This document shows positions 26,731 through 33,948 of a DNA stretch of 34,040 nucleotides, in pieces. A program made the translations under genes and the position numbers. This stretch comes from Herpetosiphonaceae bacterium (GTDB lineage Bacteria; Chloroflexota; Chloroflexia; Chloroflexales; Kallotenuaceae), in assembly GCA_013821605.1 (NCBI GenBank), contig JACDGP010000055.1:1-34040 (forward strand), written 5' to 3'. Position 1 is the stretch's first letter, and every line of letters starts with the position of its first letter. The notes below the pieces were generated by a model, which was given only the letters and a program-made list of their open reading frames with translations, did not search any database and was not told the DNA's origin.

Positions 26731-26760
26731 TATTTCGGTATTTAGCCATATAACGAAATA
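26731..26760 (-). promoter_or_regulatory. Palindromic operator candidate for SdpR
   Basis: TATTTCGGTA (26731-26740) and TAACGAAATA (26751-26760) are inverted with one mismatch around a ten-base spacer. The site starts ten bases upstream of the sdpR ATG and covers AT-rich sequence where the promoter must lie. Autoregulation by SdpR is the simplest reading. Confidence 0.55.
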
Positions 26761-26806
26761 TACACCCTGCCCGGCGCTTGTCAAGTGCCAGCGCATGAAG
26801 GCATAA

Positions 26807-27025
26807 CTGTATCCAGGATGGGGCATAGCGATTTGGCTGGACTGCGACCATGTTGATGAGTTGTATGCCGAAACGCAAGCAGAGGGCGTCACCATCATCA
26901 AGCAACCTTTCGATGGTCCGTTCGGGCGCACCGTCGTCTTTGCTGATCCTGATGGCTACCAGATTACGGCCAATCAAAATCCCTGGGAGCGGTTCCCATT
27001 GGGCGGTGGCCATCCGCGCTCGTAG
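26807..27025 (+). pseudogene. Glyoxalase/VOC-family relic, 5' part missing
   Basis: The frame to the stop at 27023-27025 encodes a VOC-type C-terminal half: IWLDCDHVDELYAETQAEGV, then PFDGPFGRTVVFADPDGYQI. VOC proteins are metal-dependent and include glyoxalases, dioxygenases and bleomycin-resistance proteins. A stop at 26804 and the absence of any N-terminal half upstream show that only about 70 codons survive. It is divergent from sdpR. Confidence 0.6.
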
Positions 27026-27060
27026 CTGCGCTCCTGTATCCCAGTTTTGCTTAAAAGAGC

Positions 27061-27089
27061 CCCACCCTTTGTTGGATGCAAAGGGTGGG
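27061..27089. terminator. Strong 11-bp hairpin
   Basis: CCCACCCTTTG (27061-27071) pairs exactly with CAAAGGGTGGG (27079-27089). It follows the VOC relic on the plus strand and lies about 100 bases beyond the stop of the CHAP gene on the minus strand, so it could end either transcript. Confidence 0.6.
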
Positions 27090-27189
27090 ACTTTATGGTC
27101 TAGGAGGTGAGAGGCAAATAGCGTTGCAACTTGAGTTTCAGCTTACGAGCGGATATGCTGAAAAGCGTATGAGGGCTGGCTTGCGGTGG

Positions 27190-27591
27190 TTACCACCTGC
27201 GATGGATGAATTGGACACCACGACCAGTATGGAACACAGTACGCGAGACCCAACAGCCTTCGCCACCGTTCATTTGGCGAACGGATACACGATTACCGGA
27301 GACGGCCGTAACATACGCGACGTGGCCATAGGTGCGGGATGCACCCTGAACGCCGGGCTGTAGGACCATGACATCACCGACACGCGGATTGCTGTCGACG
27401 CGGAAGCCGTTGGCACGTGCACGAACACCCCAGCTACGAGCATTGCCAAGCGTCATCGGGAGATCGGGGCGGCGAGAGTGAGCGTAGGCGGTACAGTTAC
27501 AGGAGGCGTAAGCATCAACTGCGGCAGGACGAGCACTTAAGAACATGCCAAGAACGGCAACCACGGCCAAAGCACCCTTGAACCACTGCAT
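27190..27591 (-). CDS. Secreted CHAP-domain amidase/peptidase
   Basis: From the ATG at 27591 (GAGGAG six bases upstream) the 133-residue protein has a signal peptide and a single CHAP domain. CNCTAYAH carries the catalytic Cys and YGHVAYV the catalytic His. GDVMVLQPG and the final VQFIHRRW complete the fold. CHAP enzymes cut peptidoglycan peptides or amides, or glutathionyl-spermidine. There is no separate wall-binding domain, so it is close to minimal. A hairpin in the leader lies just upstream of the ribosome site. Confidence 0.85.
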   Translation of the reverse strand: MQWFKGALAVVAVLGMFLSARPAAVDAYASCNCTAYAHSRRPDLPMTLGNARSWGVRARANGFRVDSNPRVGDVMVLQPGVQGASRTYGHVAYVTAVSGNRVSVRQMNGGEGCWVSRTVFHTGRGVQFIHRRW

Positions 27592-27603
27592 GGGGTTCTC
27601 CTC

Positions 27604-27623
27604 GCACATCTACTAGGATGTGC
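27604..27623 (-). promoter_or_regulatory. Leader hairpin next to the CHAP ribosome site
   Basis: GCACATC (27604-27610) and GATGTGC (27617-27623) form a 7-bp stem with a six-base loop directly before the GAGGAG site of the CHAP gene. It could act as an operator half-site pair or as an mRNA structure. Confidence 0.35.
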
Positions 27624-27789
27624 ACTAGATCAGCGCATCATGTGCAAGTACTACGCTGATATCCGAAACAATTGCAATCAACCAGGACTGCGGAATGTCA
27701 GCAGTCTATCATGCTTGCTTGTATTTTGCAACTCCGAAATCAGTCATTTCAATGGAAGCTTTCAGGAACTGCTCAGCTTCCTCTACGGT

Positions 27790-27795
27790 TATACT
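27790..27795 (+). promoter_or_regulatory. Candidate -10 box, possible leaderless start
   Basis: TATACT ends six bases before the ATG of the kinase gene at 27802, so transcription would begin at or next to the start codon. No ribosome site or good -35 is visible. Confidence 0.3.
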
Positions 27796-27801
27796 ATCAG
27801 A

Positions 27802-28311
27802 ATGACGAGACTCTACATTTTATGTGGGTACCCTTTTGCAGGAAAATCAACAGTTGCGAGACTGTTAATGCGTAAATATCGCATGGTGCGAATTGCTCTT
27901 GATGAGATTAATGCTGAGCGAGGTATTGGAAACAGCTTCGATAGAACGATGACGCCGAACGAATGGCAGGAAACGTATGATATATATCATGAGCGAATCG
28001 CGGCGAATCTACACCGGGGACATTCAGTAATTGTAGATACGGTGGGTCATACAAGAGAAGGCCGAGATGGGCTACGTGAGATAGCCCAAGAGCATAATGC
28101 AGAAGCGGTTGTGTTGTATCTTGCAACTCCATTAGCTATTGCGGAAGAACGATGGTTGAACAATCGGAAGACGAAAGAACGAGCAGATGTGCGCGATGAT
28201 GATTTTTACCGTGTTGTAAACAATTTTGAAATCCCTGGGGATGACGAACATGTAAAAATAATCACTCCAGATATGAACATCCAAGAGGTTTACGGATTAA
28301 TTGAACAATAA
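27802..28311 (+). CDS. P-loop kinase (AAA_33/COG0645-like)
   Basis: The 169-residue protein has Walker A GYPFAGKST at residues 8-16, an acidic LDEINAERGIG, a strand VIVDTVGHTREGRDGL resembling Walker B, and a lid-like Arg-rich WLNNRKTKERADVRDDD. Related P-loop proteins phosphorylate small molecules such as gluconate, chloramphenicol or UDP-sugars (zeta type); which applies is open. Codons before the ATG at 27802 back to 27640 look non-coding. The gene is visibly more AT-rich than its neighbours, which hints at transfer. It is followed 29 bases later by an ANT(6)-like gene and the two may act together. Confidence 0.7.
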   Translation: MTRLYILCGYPFAGKSTVARLLMRKYRMVRIALDEINAERGIGNSFDRTMTPNEWQETYDIYHERIAANLHRGHSVIVDTVGHTREGRDGLREIAQEHNAEAVVLYLATPLAIAEERWLNNRKTKERADVRDDDFYRVVNNFEIPGDDEHVKIITPDMNIQEVYGLIEQ

Positions 28312-28340
28312 AAAGCTTGACTTTTCGGGAGAAAGAGGCC

Positions 28341-29225
28341 ATGAATACGCCCCATGACCCACGTGATGTCATTCGCCGGTTGATCCAGTGGGCCGATCAG
28401 CAGAAGTTGGTTCGCGCGATGCTCCTAACCAGCACACGCGCAAATCCACATGTGCCAGTGGACGTCTTTTCCGACTATGATGTTGTGCTCGTGATGACGG
28501 ATATCCACCCATTCTTCACCGACCGGTCCTGGCTGGAGGACTTTGGTGAGGTACTCGTCATGTATTGGGACCCTATGGACCCCGAGCCTACGTATGGCAT
28601 CGAACAGACGGGCAATGTCATACAGTACGCCGATGGTCTAAAGATCGATTTCAGACTCTGGCTAGTCGCCTTGTTGCACCAGATGACGCAGGCTCCGACG
28701 CTACCGGCCGGACTGGACGCTGGATACGCCGTGCTGGTCGATAAAGACCACCTGACCGCTGGTATGCGCCCACCCACCTACCGCGCCTATATCCCGACCC
28801 GGCCCACCGATGAGATCTATCAAACGATGATTCGGGACTTCTTCAGTGATGCTCCCTATGTAGCGAAGTGCCTTTGGCGCGACGAGTTGTTACCGGCCAA
28901 GTGGTGCCTGGACTACGACATGAAACACAACTATCTGCGCCAAATGCTGGAATGGCGGATAGAACGCGATCACGGCTGGTCGATCCCGACCGGGGCCTTG
29001 GGAAAAGGATTGAAAAAGCGGCTACCCCCTGAACTCTGGCTCCAACTGGAGAGCACCTACGCGGGTGCCGGGATCGCGGATAACTGGGAAGCACTGTTTC
29101 GGCTGATGGCGCTGTTCCGGCAGGTGGCGATCGAGGTGGCTGACGATCTGGGCTACACCTACCCGCATGACCTTGATCAGCACGTGACAGCATATGTGCA
29201 GTCCATGAAGGATGTGAAGCTATGA
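28341..29225 (+). CDS. ANT(6)-like aminoglycoside 6-adenylyltransferase family protein
   Basis: The ATG at 28341 gives 294 residues. The nucleotidyltransferase active site is clear: LLTSTRANPHVPVDVFSDYD, where the two Asp of the final part bind metal, corresponds to the GSRTN-FQDYD pattern of AadK/AadE. A further acidic strand is LKIDFRLW. The C-terminal half has KWCLDYDMKHNYLRQMLEW, LGKGLKKRLPPELW and TYPHDLDQHV, as in the family. ANT(6) enzymes adenylylate streptomycin. Divergence means the substrate may be another aminoglycoside or cell metabolite. The base composition is GC-rich, unlike the kinase gene just upstream. Confidence 0.8.
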   Translation: MNTPHDPRDVIRRLIQWADQQKLVRAMLLTSTRANPHVPVDVFSDYDVVLVMTDIHPFFTDRSWLEDFGEVLVMYWDPMDPEPTYGIEQTGNVIQYADGLKIDFRLWLVALLHQMTQAPTLPAGLDAGYAVLVDKDHLTAGMRPPTYRAYIPTRPTDEIYQTMIRDFFSDAPYVAKCLWRDELLPAKWCLDYDMKHNYLRQMLEWRIERDHGWSIPTGALGKGLKKRLPPELWLQLESTYAGAGIADNWEALFRLMALFRQVAIEVADDLGYTYPHDLDQHVTAYVQSMKDVKL

Positions 29226-29235
29226 TCGAGAACGG

Positions 29236-29489
29236 CTAAGGGTTAGAGGTACGGCTGTGTACGCGTGCTAGTGTTGCGAGGTCAGCATCTAGGTCAGCTT
29301 CGCTATAATGGATTGGAAGCTGTCGACTCGCAAGTAAATGCTGAAACTGGATCTGAGTTAGACCTGCTATTTTTGCCGCTTTACCGAGGCTCACTGCCTG
29401 TCGTTGATACAGCACAATCGCGAGTTCACGTTGATCTCGTCAATCTCCTGCAAGGACAGATTGAGAGGTAACTCGATTGTAATACTCAT
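29236..29489 (-). pseudogene. UPF0175 antitoxin gene with a one-base frameshift
   Basis: Two minus-strand frames join into one UPF0175 protein. The first, from the ATG at 29489, reads MSITIELPLNLSLQEIDE. Near 29430-29445 the frame changes and continues as QRELAIVLYQRQAVSLGKAA, then IAGLTQIQFQHLLASRQLPI, to a stop at 29236. One lost base explains the break; restored, it would give 84 residues, the normal length. UPF0175 proteins are usually antitoxins paired with a PIN-type toxin gene. None follows here: the downstream DNA is the 3' end of the ANT(6)-like gene. Confidence 0.7.
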
Positions 29490-29565
29490 AAGCTCTACTT
29501 ATGCGTTTACGCAAACGCAGTTCGCCGGACTTGAAGCTAGCATGCGAGTAGTCGGCTACGAGGTA

Positions 29566-29604
29566 GCACTGTGATGCATAGATGAACCTTGCGCTTCACA
29601 GTGC
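29566..29604 (-). terminator. Inverted repeat after bcp
   Basis: GCACTGTGA (29566-29574) pairs with TCACAGTGC (29596-29604) across 21 bases, just beyond the bcp stop. The loop is long for a terminator, and no T-run follows. Confidence 0.35.
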
Positions 29605-29621
29605 CACTTGGTGTATAACTG

Positions 29622-30080
29622 CTACGCCTTGCCTAGATACCGCAGAATCTCCATGGCGTGCTCGTCAGGCTTGACGTCGGGGTAGACTTTCTCGATTGTT
29701 CCGTCGGTGCCGATGACGAAGGTCGAGCGTTGCACGCCCGTAAAAGACTTGCCCATAAACTTCTTCTCGCCCCACATACCGAGTGCGTCGGCGAGCCGGT
29801 GATCGGTGTCAGCGAGCAGAGGGAACGGCAAGTGGTACTTTTCCCGAAACTTCGTGTGGCTGGTGACCGAGTCGGGGCTGACACCATAAACCTGAACACC
29901 TGCCGCTTTAAATGCTCCATAGTTATCTCGGAAGGCACAGGCCTCCTTGGTACATCCAGGCGTATCGTCCTTAGGATAGAGATAGAGGACATACGGACCG
30001 GGCAGCGTCTGAAGTTTAATCTCCTGGCCTTGATCATCCGACAACGTGATATCGGGCAACTGGTCGCCGACGTTTGGCAT
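29622..30080 (-). CDS. bcp: Thioredoxin-dependent peroxiredoxin (Bcp/PrxQ)
   Basis: The 152 residues are full length for Bcp. The peroxidatic and resolving cysteines lie five apart in DDTPGCTKEACAFRD, the atypical 2-Cys arrangement of this family. GVSPDSVTSHTKFREKY and the RSTFVIGTDGTI strand also match. It reduces hydroperoxides in the cytoplasm using thioredoxin. AGAGGA lies eight bases before the ATG. It follows gnd on the same strand with a 30-base gap, and gnd supplies NADH or NADPH, so co-transcription would make sense. Confidence 0.95.
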   Translation of the reverse strand: MPNVGDQLPDITLSDDQGQEIKLQTLPGPYVLYLYPKDDTPGCTKEACAFRDNYGAFKAAGVQVYGVSPDSVTSHTKFREKYHLPFPLLADTDHRLADALGMWGEKKFMGKSFTGVQRSTFVIGTDGTIEKVYPDVKPDEHAMEILRYLGKA

Positions 30081-30110
30081 GATTATTTTCCTCTCCCAGG
30101 CACACGCCTG

Positions 30111-31124
30111 CTAGTGCGACTTCTCGACATGGCCGCCAAAGGCCTCACGCATCGCTGAGAGCAGCTTATCGGCATAGTCGTCTTCGCCACGTGAACTGAA
30201 GCGGGCATAGAGCGCCGCACTAATCACCGGTGCCGGTACCGACTCATCGATCGCCGCCGTGACGGTCCAGCGCCCTTCACCCGAGTCCGAGACGTGCCCG
30301 GCGAAGCGCGTTAATTCCTGGTCGTTCATCAGCGCCCCGGCCGTCAGGTCCAACAGCCAAGAGCTAATGACACTGCCGCGGCGCCAGAGTTCGGTGACAT
30401 CGCCAACGTTGATCGCATACTGGTAATACTCGGGATTTTGCAAGGGCGTCGTCTCGGCGTCCACGGTGCGGGGGCGCTTGCCAATGTCGGCATGCTTGAG
30501 GATGTTGATGCCCTCGGCATAGGCCGCCATGATGCCATATTCAATACCGTTATGTACCATCTTGACGAAGTGACCAGCACCGTTCGGCCCACAATGGAGG
30601 TAGCCGTGTTCGGCGGTGCCACCAATCGCATCGCGACCGGGGAGCCTTGGCGCACTCTCGATCCCAGGTGCCAGCGTGGCAAAGATCGGATCGAGGCGGG
30701 TGACAATGTCGTCCTCACCGCCGATCATGAGGCAGTAGCCACGTTCAAGACCGTAGACGCCGCCGCTAACACCGACATCGACATAGTGAATACCCAGGTT
30801 CTTCAGCATGCCGGCTCGCCGGATATCATCGTGGTAGTAGGAATTGCCGCCGTCGATGACGATATCACCGGGGGACAGGAGCGGTAGCAACTGGTTGAGC
30901 ATGCCATCGACGATGGCAGCTGGCAGCATGAGCCACACGGCACGTGGTGCCTCCAGCTTATGCACAAAGTCTGCCAGTGAGGTGGCTCCAACGGCTCCTT
31001 GACTCTGGAGCCGGTTCACAGATTCTGGATTGACGTCATACACGATGCAGTTGTGTTTTGCATTGTGCAGGCGCAAGACCATGTTGGCCCCCATCCGACC
31101 CAGTCCGATCATGCCAAGTTGCAT
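30111..31124 (-). CDS. gnd: 6-phosphogluconate dehydrogenase, decarboxylating (short form)
   Basis: The 337-residue length fits the short GndA/YqeC-type enzymes and not the 470-residue form. The N-terminal GMIGLGRMGANMV is the dinucleotide-binding loop, and VIDGGNSYYHDDIRR and VGVSGGVYGLERGYCLMIGG are the family segments. KMVHNGIEYGIMAAYAEG has the catalytic Lys. It turns 6-phosphogluconate into ribulose 5-phosphate and CO2; many short forms prefer NAD. AAGGAGG lies a few bases before the ATG. bcp follows on the same strand. Confidence 0.93.
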   Translation of the reverse strand: MQLGMIGLGRMGANMVLRLHNAKHNCIVYDVNPESVNRLQSQGAVGATSLADFVHKLEAPRAVWLMLPAAIVDGMLNQLLPLLSPGDIVIDGGNSYYHDDIRRAGMLKNLGIHYVDVGVSGGVYGLERGYCLMIGGEDDIVTRLDPIFATLAPGIESAPRLPGRDAIGGTAEHGYLHCGPNGAGHFVKMVHNGIEYGIMAAYAEGINILKHADIGKRPRTVDAETTPLQNPEYYQYAINVGDVTELWRRGSVISSWLLDLTAGALMNDQELTRFAGHVSDSGEGRWTVTAAIDESVPAPVISAALYARFSSRGEDDYADKLLSAMREAFGGHVEKSH

Positions 31125-31221
31125 CGTGATATCCTCCTTATGAGTACGCTATCCTTCTCGCCCCTATCTATTCTCTCAGCATGTCCTTGTCCACGAGTTT
31201 CTGCGAAGCAGCGATCTGAGC

Positions 31222-31764
31222 TTAGACGGGTTCAAGCGGGCGATGTGGTGCTGGTGGCAACGCGACGGAGATCACATCTTCCGGATGAACCACGCCACCA
31301 GTGACAACTACAGCCATGACGCCAGCCTTGCGGACGAGGTTGCCGCGCTCGTCATGGTCGAGCACGGCAGCTAGGAGGCCAGGCTGAATGCGCTCAAGCT
31401 GCGCACATGGATTGCGCAGACCAGTGATTTCGATGATCGCCTCGTCGCCAAGGTGTAGCCGCGTGCCGGTCGGTAGATCGAGCAAGTCAATTCCTTGGGT
31501 CGTGATATTCTCACCCATCTGCCCGGGCAAGATGTTGAAACCGGAGTTGCGGAGCTCCGCGTGGAGTTCGGCATGGATCAGGTGGACCTGGCGGAGATTC
31601 GGCTGATTCGGATCATGTGCCACACGCGAGCGGTGCTTGACAGTCGTCCCGGCATGCGCGTCACCTTCAACGCCAAGCCGGGCCAGCAAGCGAATTGCCT
31701 CGTGGTTGCCTTTGATCAACGAGTGGGTGGCGCTGCTGCTTACGGCTGCAACTCGTCCGGTCAT
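31222..31764 (-). CDS. MOSC domain protein
   Basis: The ATG at 31764 has GGGAGGA six bases upstream and gives 180 residues. An upstream in-frame extension lacks a site. The fold runs as GRVAAVSSS, GVEGDAHAG, QVHLIHAELHAELRNSG, LPGQMGENITTQGIDLLDLP, GTRLHLGDEAIIEITGLRNP, then the conserved Cys in NPCAQLE. MOSC proteins bind a sulfur-bearing molybdenum cofactor through this Cys and move sulfur or reduce N-hydroxylated compounds. The partner is unknown, since no molybdoenzyme gene is in the window. Confidence 0.9.
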   Translation of the reverse strand: MTGRVAAVSSSATHSLIKGNHEAIRLLARLGVEGDAHAGTTVKHRSRVAHDPNQPNLRQVHLIHAELHAELRNSGFNILPGQMGENITTQGIDLLDLPTGTRLHLGDEAIIEITGLRNPCAQLERIQPGLLAAVLDHDERGNLVRKAGVMAVVVTGGVVHPEDVISVALPPAPHRPLEPV

Positions 31765-31884
31765 GCTTTCCTCCCAGTACCTTCTTTCATCTGCGACCAC
31801 AGGACTCACTGCTAGAGCATGGTCCTCAATCGTAGATACTATCATGGATGGGCAACCGGTGAGCGGCTCAATAGTGAATCAGGG

Positions 31885-32100
31885 TCAGGGCCGGATAGAC
31901 TCTTCCTCAGGGGGTGTCCAGGACCAACCGCGGCGCTTTGCTGCCCGGACAATCAACTCAATGACAACGTGCGACCCCCGCTGCTGGCGCTGCGCCTCAA
32001 GAAAGTCTAGGGCCGCCTGCACCTCAGCAATCCGGTGAGCCGGCACCGAGATCAGCAAATGGCCACCCTTCCCTTTATCTGACCGGCGTGTGATCTTCAT
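31885..32100 (-). CDS. Small basic protein, possible ribbon-helix-helix regulator
   Basis: The 71-residue frame starts with a basic MKITRRSDKGKGG, then a short strand LLISVPAHRI, a helix AEVQAALDFLEAQRQQ and a second helix region VVIELIVRAAKRRG. This strand-helix-helix order resembles CopG/Arc proteins, although the loop is longer than usual. The ribosome site is weak. It points away from the pentapeptide-repeat gene, and the 140 bases between them hold direct repeats, a layout typical of a small regulator and its operator. The fold call is by pattern only. Confidence 0.45.
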   Translation of the reverse strand: MKITRRSDKGKGGHLLISVPAHRIAEVQAALDFLEAQRQQRGSHVVIELIVRAAKRRGWSWTPPEEESIRP

Positions 32101-32128
32101 CTACAATTATTCTCGCTAAATTACTTGG

Positions 32129-32234
32129 GTATATACATCATAGTATAGAATATCTTTTAGCAATCCGCAATACATCGGAGCTATTAGTCTACTTTTGTAT
32201 ATACGCTATGGTATGATATGTATATACGCTATGG
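32129..32234. repeat. Direct repeats in a divergent promoter region
   Basis: TGTATATACGCTATGG occurs exactly at 32196-32211 and 32219-32234, a 23-base period. A degenerate copy, GTATATACATCATAG, starts at 32129. The region is AT-rich and separates two divergent genes. The last copy overlaps the GGAGG ribosome site of the pentapeptide-repeat gene. Confidence 0.65.
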
Positions 32235-32241
32235 AGGTTGT

Positions 32242-32718
32242 ATGAACACACACGTAACCTACGAACAAGGACGCACAATCATCGCTGACGCGCAACGGCA
32301 CGGTGGGCCGGCGCAACTCGCGGGTGCCAACCTCCGTGGTGCCTCGCTCCAAGGCGAGCACTTAGCACATGCTGATCTACAGGATGCCTCCTTGGGCGAT
32401 GCCATGCTCCAGTACGCCGATCTACGCGGTGCCAACCTGCGCCATGCCGACCTGCAAGGGGCGAATTTGCAACATGCCAATTTGTCGAAGGCCGACCTGC
32501 AAGGGGCGAACCTGCAGGGAGCCCAGTTGGGCGGCGCGAACATGACAGATACCGATCTACAAGGGACGGACATGCGTGGGGCGTATCTGGGGATACGTGG
32601 CATCGACCGCGTTGACCTAAGCACCACGCACCGGTCAGGTCAGCAGGTGCACACCCAGATCTCTCGTCGCGCACAACCGGTCGTTGTGCGGGTGGTCGTA
32701 GCGGAGACAGTGCTATGA
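32242..32718 (+). CDS. Pentapeptide repeat protein
   Basis: From the ATG at 32242 (GGAGG four bases upstream) the protein has 158 residues. Residues 25-112 or so are a run of A[DN]LxG-type pentapeptides, for example LRGANLRHADLQGANLQHAN, which fold as a right-handed quadrilateral beta-helix. The C-terminal 45 residues lack repeats (TTHRSGQQVHTQISRR). Some family members mimic DNA and protect gyrase from quinolones; most have no known role. Its promoter carries the direct repeats. Its stop overlaps the start of the next small frame (ATGA). Confidence 0.85.
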   Translation: MNTHVTYEQGRTIIADAQRHGGPAQLAGANLRGASLQGEHLAHADLQDASLGDAMLQYADLRGANLRHADLQGANLQHANLSKADLQGANLQGAQLGGANMTDTDLQGTDMRGAYLGIRGIDRVDLSTTHRSGQQVHTQISRRAQPVVVRVVVAETVL

Positions 32719-32921
32719 GCGGGCCAGAAGAGCTAGGGAGCGCTCGTGAAAGCGGCATGACGAGCAGTTCGAACGCCGCTACATGGCGGTATGTGGGGGA
32801 ACGAGACGCGGCTGACCTGGCCTATTGTGTGCGCTTTGACGTGACCGAAGCTCCCGAGCCGACTATCGCGCTTGGCGGAGCATTCGCCTATGCCGTGCCG
32901 ACGATGGAACGGCATAGGTAG
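32715..32921 (+). CDS. Small hypothetical protein coupled to the pentapeptide gene
   Basis: The 68-residue frame begins in an ATGA overlap with the pentapeptide gene, which suggests translational coupling. It is mildly acidic, with no membrane segment or known motif; the most ordered part reads YCVRFDVTEAPEPTIALGGA. It may be a real short gene, the tail of a damaged one, or chance. The 250 bases after it hold a perfect TATAAT at 33039-33044 without a good -35 and no clear gene. Confidence 0.35.
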   Translation: MSGPEELGSARESGMTSSSNAATWRYVGERDAADLAYCVRFDVTEAPEPTIALGGAFAYAVPTMERHR

Positions 32922-33166
32922 CGGAGCGCGCCAAGTTGGCGATGCGTCCACCACGTACTGATTGGAGAAGATCATGAAAGTGGGAACGAACGCGCACCAT
33001 TTGCTGCGGCCTCGTGGTGTCTAGGTTGCGCTCCATCGTATAATCCCTCTACGCCACGGTTGGACCCGGCAGCATCTTCGCCCCCCTGATCCCAAGTGCC
33101 GCAAGGTACAACCTCACGAGCAGCAGGGATGCCTATGGAACCTACACGGTGGTTCGATCAATCTAA

Positions 33167-33916
33167 TGCCCCCTCACAGGGCACCACCAACCTGCCCATG
33201 CCCTTGACCACGCGACCGCGTTGTACCAGCAGTGTGGGTCGCTCTTCGCCAAGCTCGGTAGTATCGCGAACCGCGCCATGGTCGATGGCAACCTCGGCTC
33301 AATCGCGTTCGCGCAGGGGGATTTGGCCCGTGGCGCTGTGTTGTGCTTCCTGTGTCTCGACGTGTCGCTGCGGCTCCACGGCAATCAACGCTTCATTCTC
33401 GCAGGGCTAGCCGGGCTTGGTGGGATCGCGCGTGCACAGGGCGAGCTTGAGCTGGCAGCCCAGATGTTTGGCGCCACACAGAGCTACAGCACGCTCCTCG
33501 GCCTGCGGCTCAATCGGGCCGACGGCGTACAGTGGACCAAGGATATGGCCGCGCTTCGGCGCCAGTTGCCCACAGATCGATTGGAGCGGGCGTGGGCCGA
33601 GGGTCGCCTACTTGCGCCGGCTGCGGCCGTCGCACTCGCGGCGGACGGCCTAGCTCCGCTCTTGCAAAGCGCCGACCATTCGCAGCCGGCGTCCAGCGGG
33701 GGTTGGATTGCGCACGACGAGGCGGCGCTGACGTTGCGGGAGCGCGAGGTGCTTGGGCTCATTGCCCAGGGTCTGACAGACGCCCAGATCGCCGAGCAAC
33801 TGGTGATCAGCCCCCGTACCGTCAGTAAACACGTCCAGTCGATCTACGGGAAGCTCGGTCTCACCTCGCGGAGTGGCGCCACGCGCTTCGCGATTACGCA
33901 CGGCCTCGCCAGATAG
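33167..33916 (+). pseudogene. LuxR-family (LAL-type) regulator, 5' truncated
   Basis: The C-terminal third of a large ATP-binding LuxR regulator is present. It has TPR-like helices (GNLGSIAFAQGDLARGAVLC, GLGGIARAQGELELAAQMFG) and a LuxR helix-turn-helix (LTLREREVLGLIAQGLTDAQ, then PRTVSKHVQSIYGKLGL). An in-frame TAA at 33164 closes the frame upstream, and no ATPase part precedes it. Start codons at 33221 (TTG) or 33278 (ATG) could still give a short DNA-binding protein, so it may be expressed as a fragment. Confidence 0.7.
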
Positions 33917-33924
33917 CGCCGGCA

Positions 33925-33948
33925 GCACTACGCAGAAGTGCGTAGTGC
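33925..33948 (+). terminator. 10-bp hairpin after the truncated LuxR gene
   Basis: GCACTACGCA (33925-33934) pairs exactly with TGCGTAGTGC (33939-33948) around a GAAG loop, nine bases after the stop. The remaining 90 bases of the window hold nothing recognisable. Confidence 0.55.

Noticed and set aside
27695-27828. A minus-strand open stretch reading ITVEEAEQFLKASIEMTDFG and ending in a stop near 27697
   Set aside because: It looks protein-like but is only about 44 codons between stops with no start or ribosome site, and I could not tie it to a family. It may be a gene remnant.
29265-29471. A plus-strand 68-residue frame after the ANT(6)-like gene
   Set aside because: The opposite strand encodes recognisable UPF0175 segments, so the plus-strand frame is a shadow.
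29502-29519. TGCGTTT/AAACGCA inverted repeat upstream of the UPF0175 relic
   Set aside because: It could be an operator of the former antitoxin, but it is short and there is no second copy or intact gene to support it.
33044-33166. An open stretch of about 40 codons (including SIFAPLIPSAARYNLTSSRD) before the truncated LuxR gene
   Set aside because: It has no start codon with a ribosome site and the length is expected by chance in GC-rich DNA.
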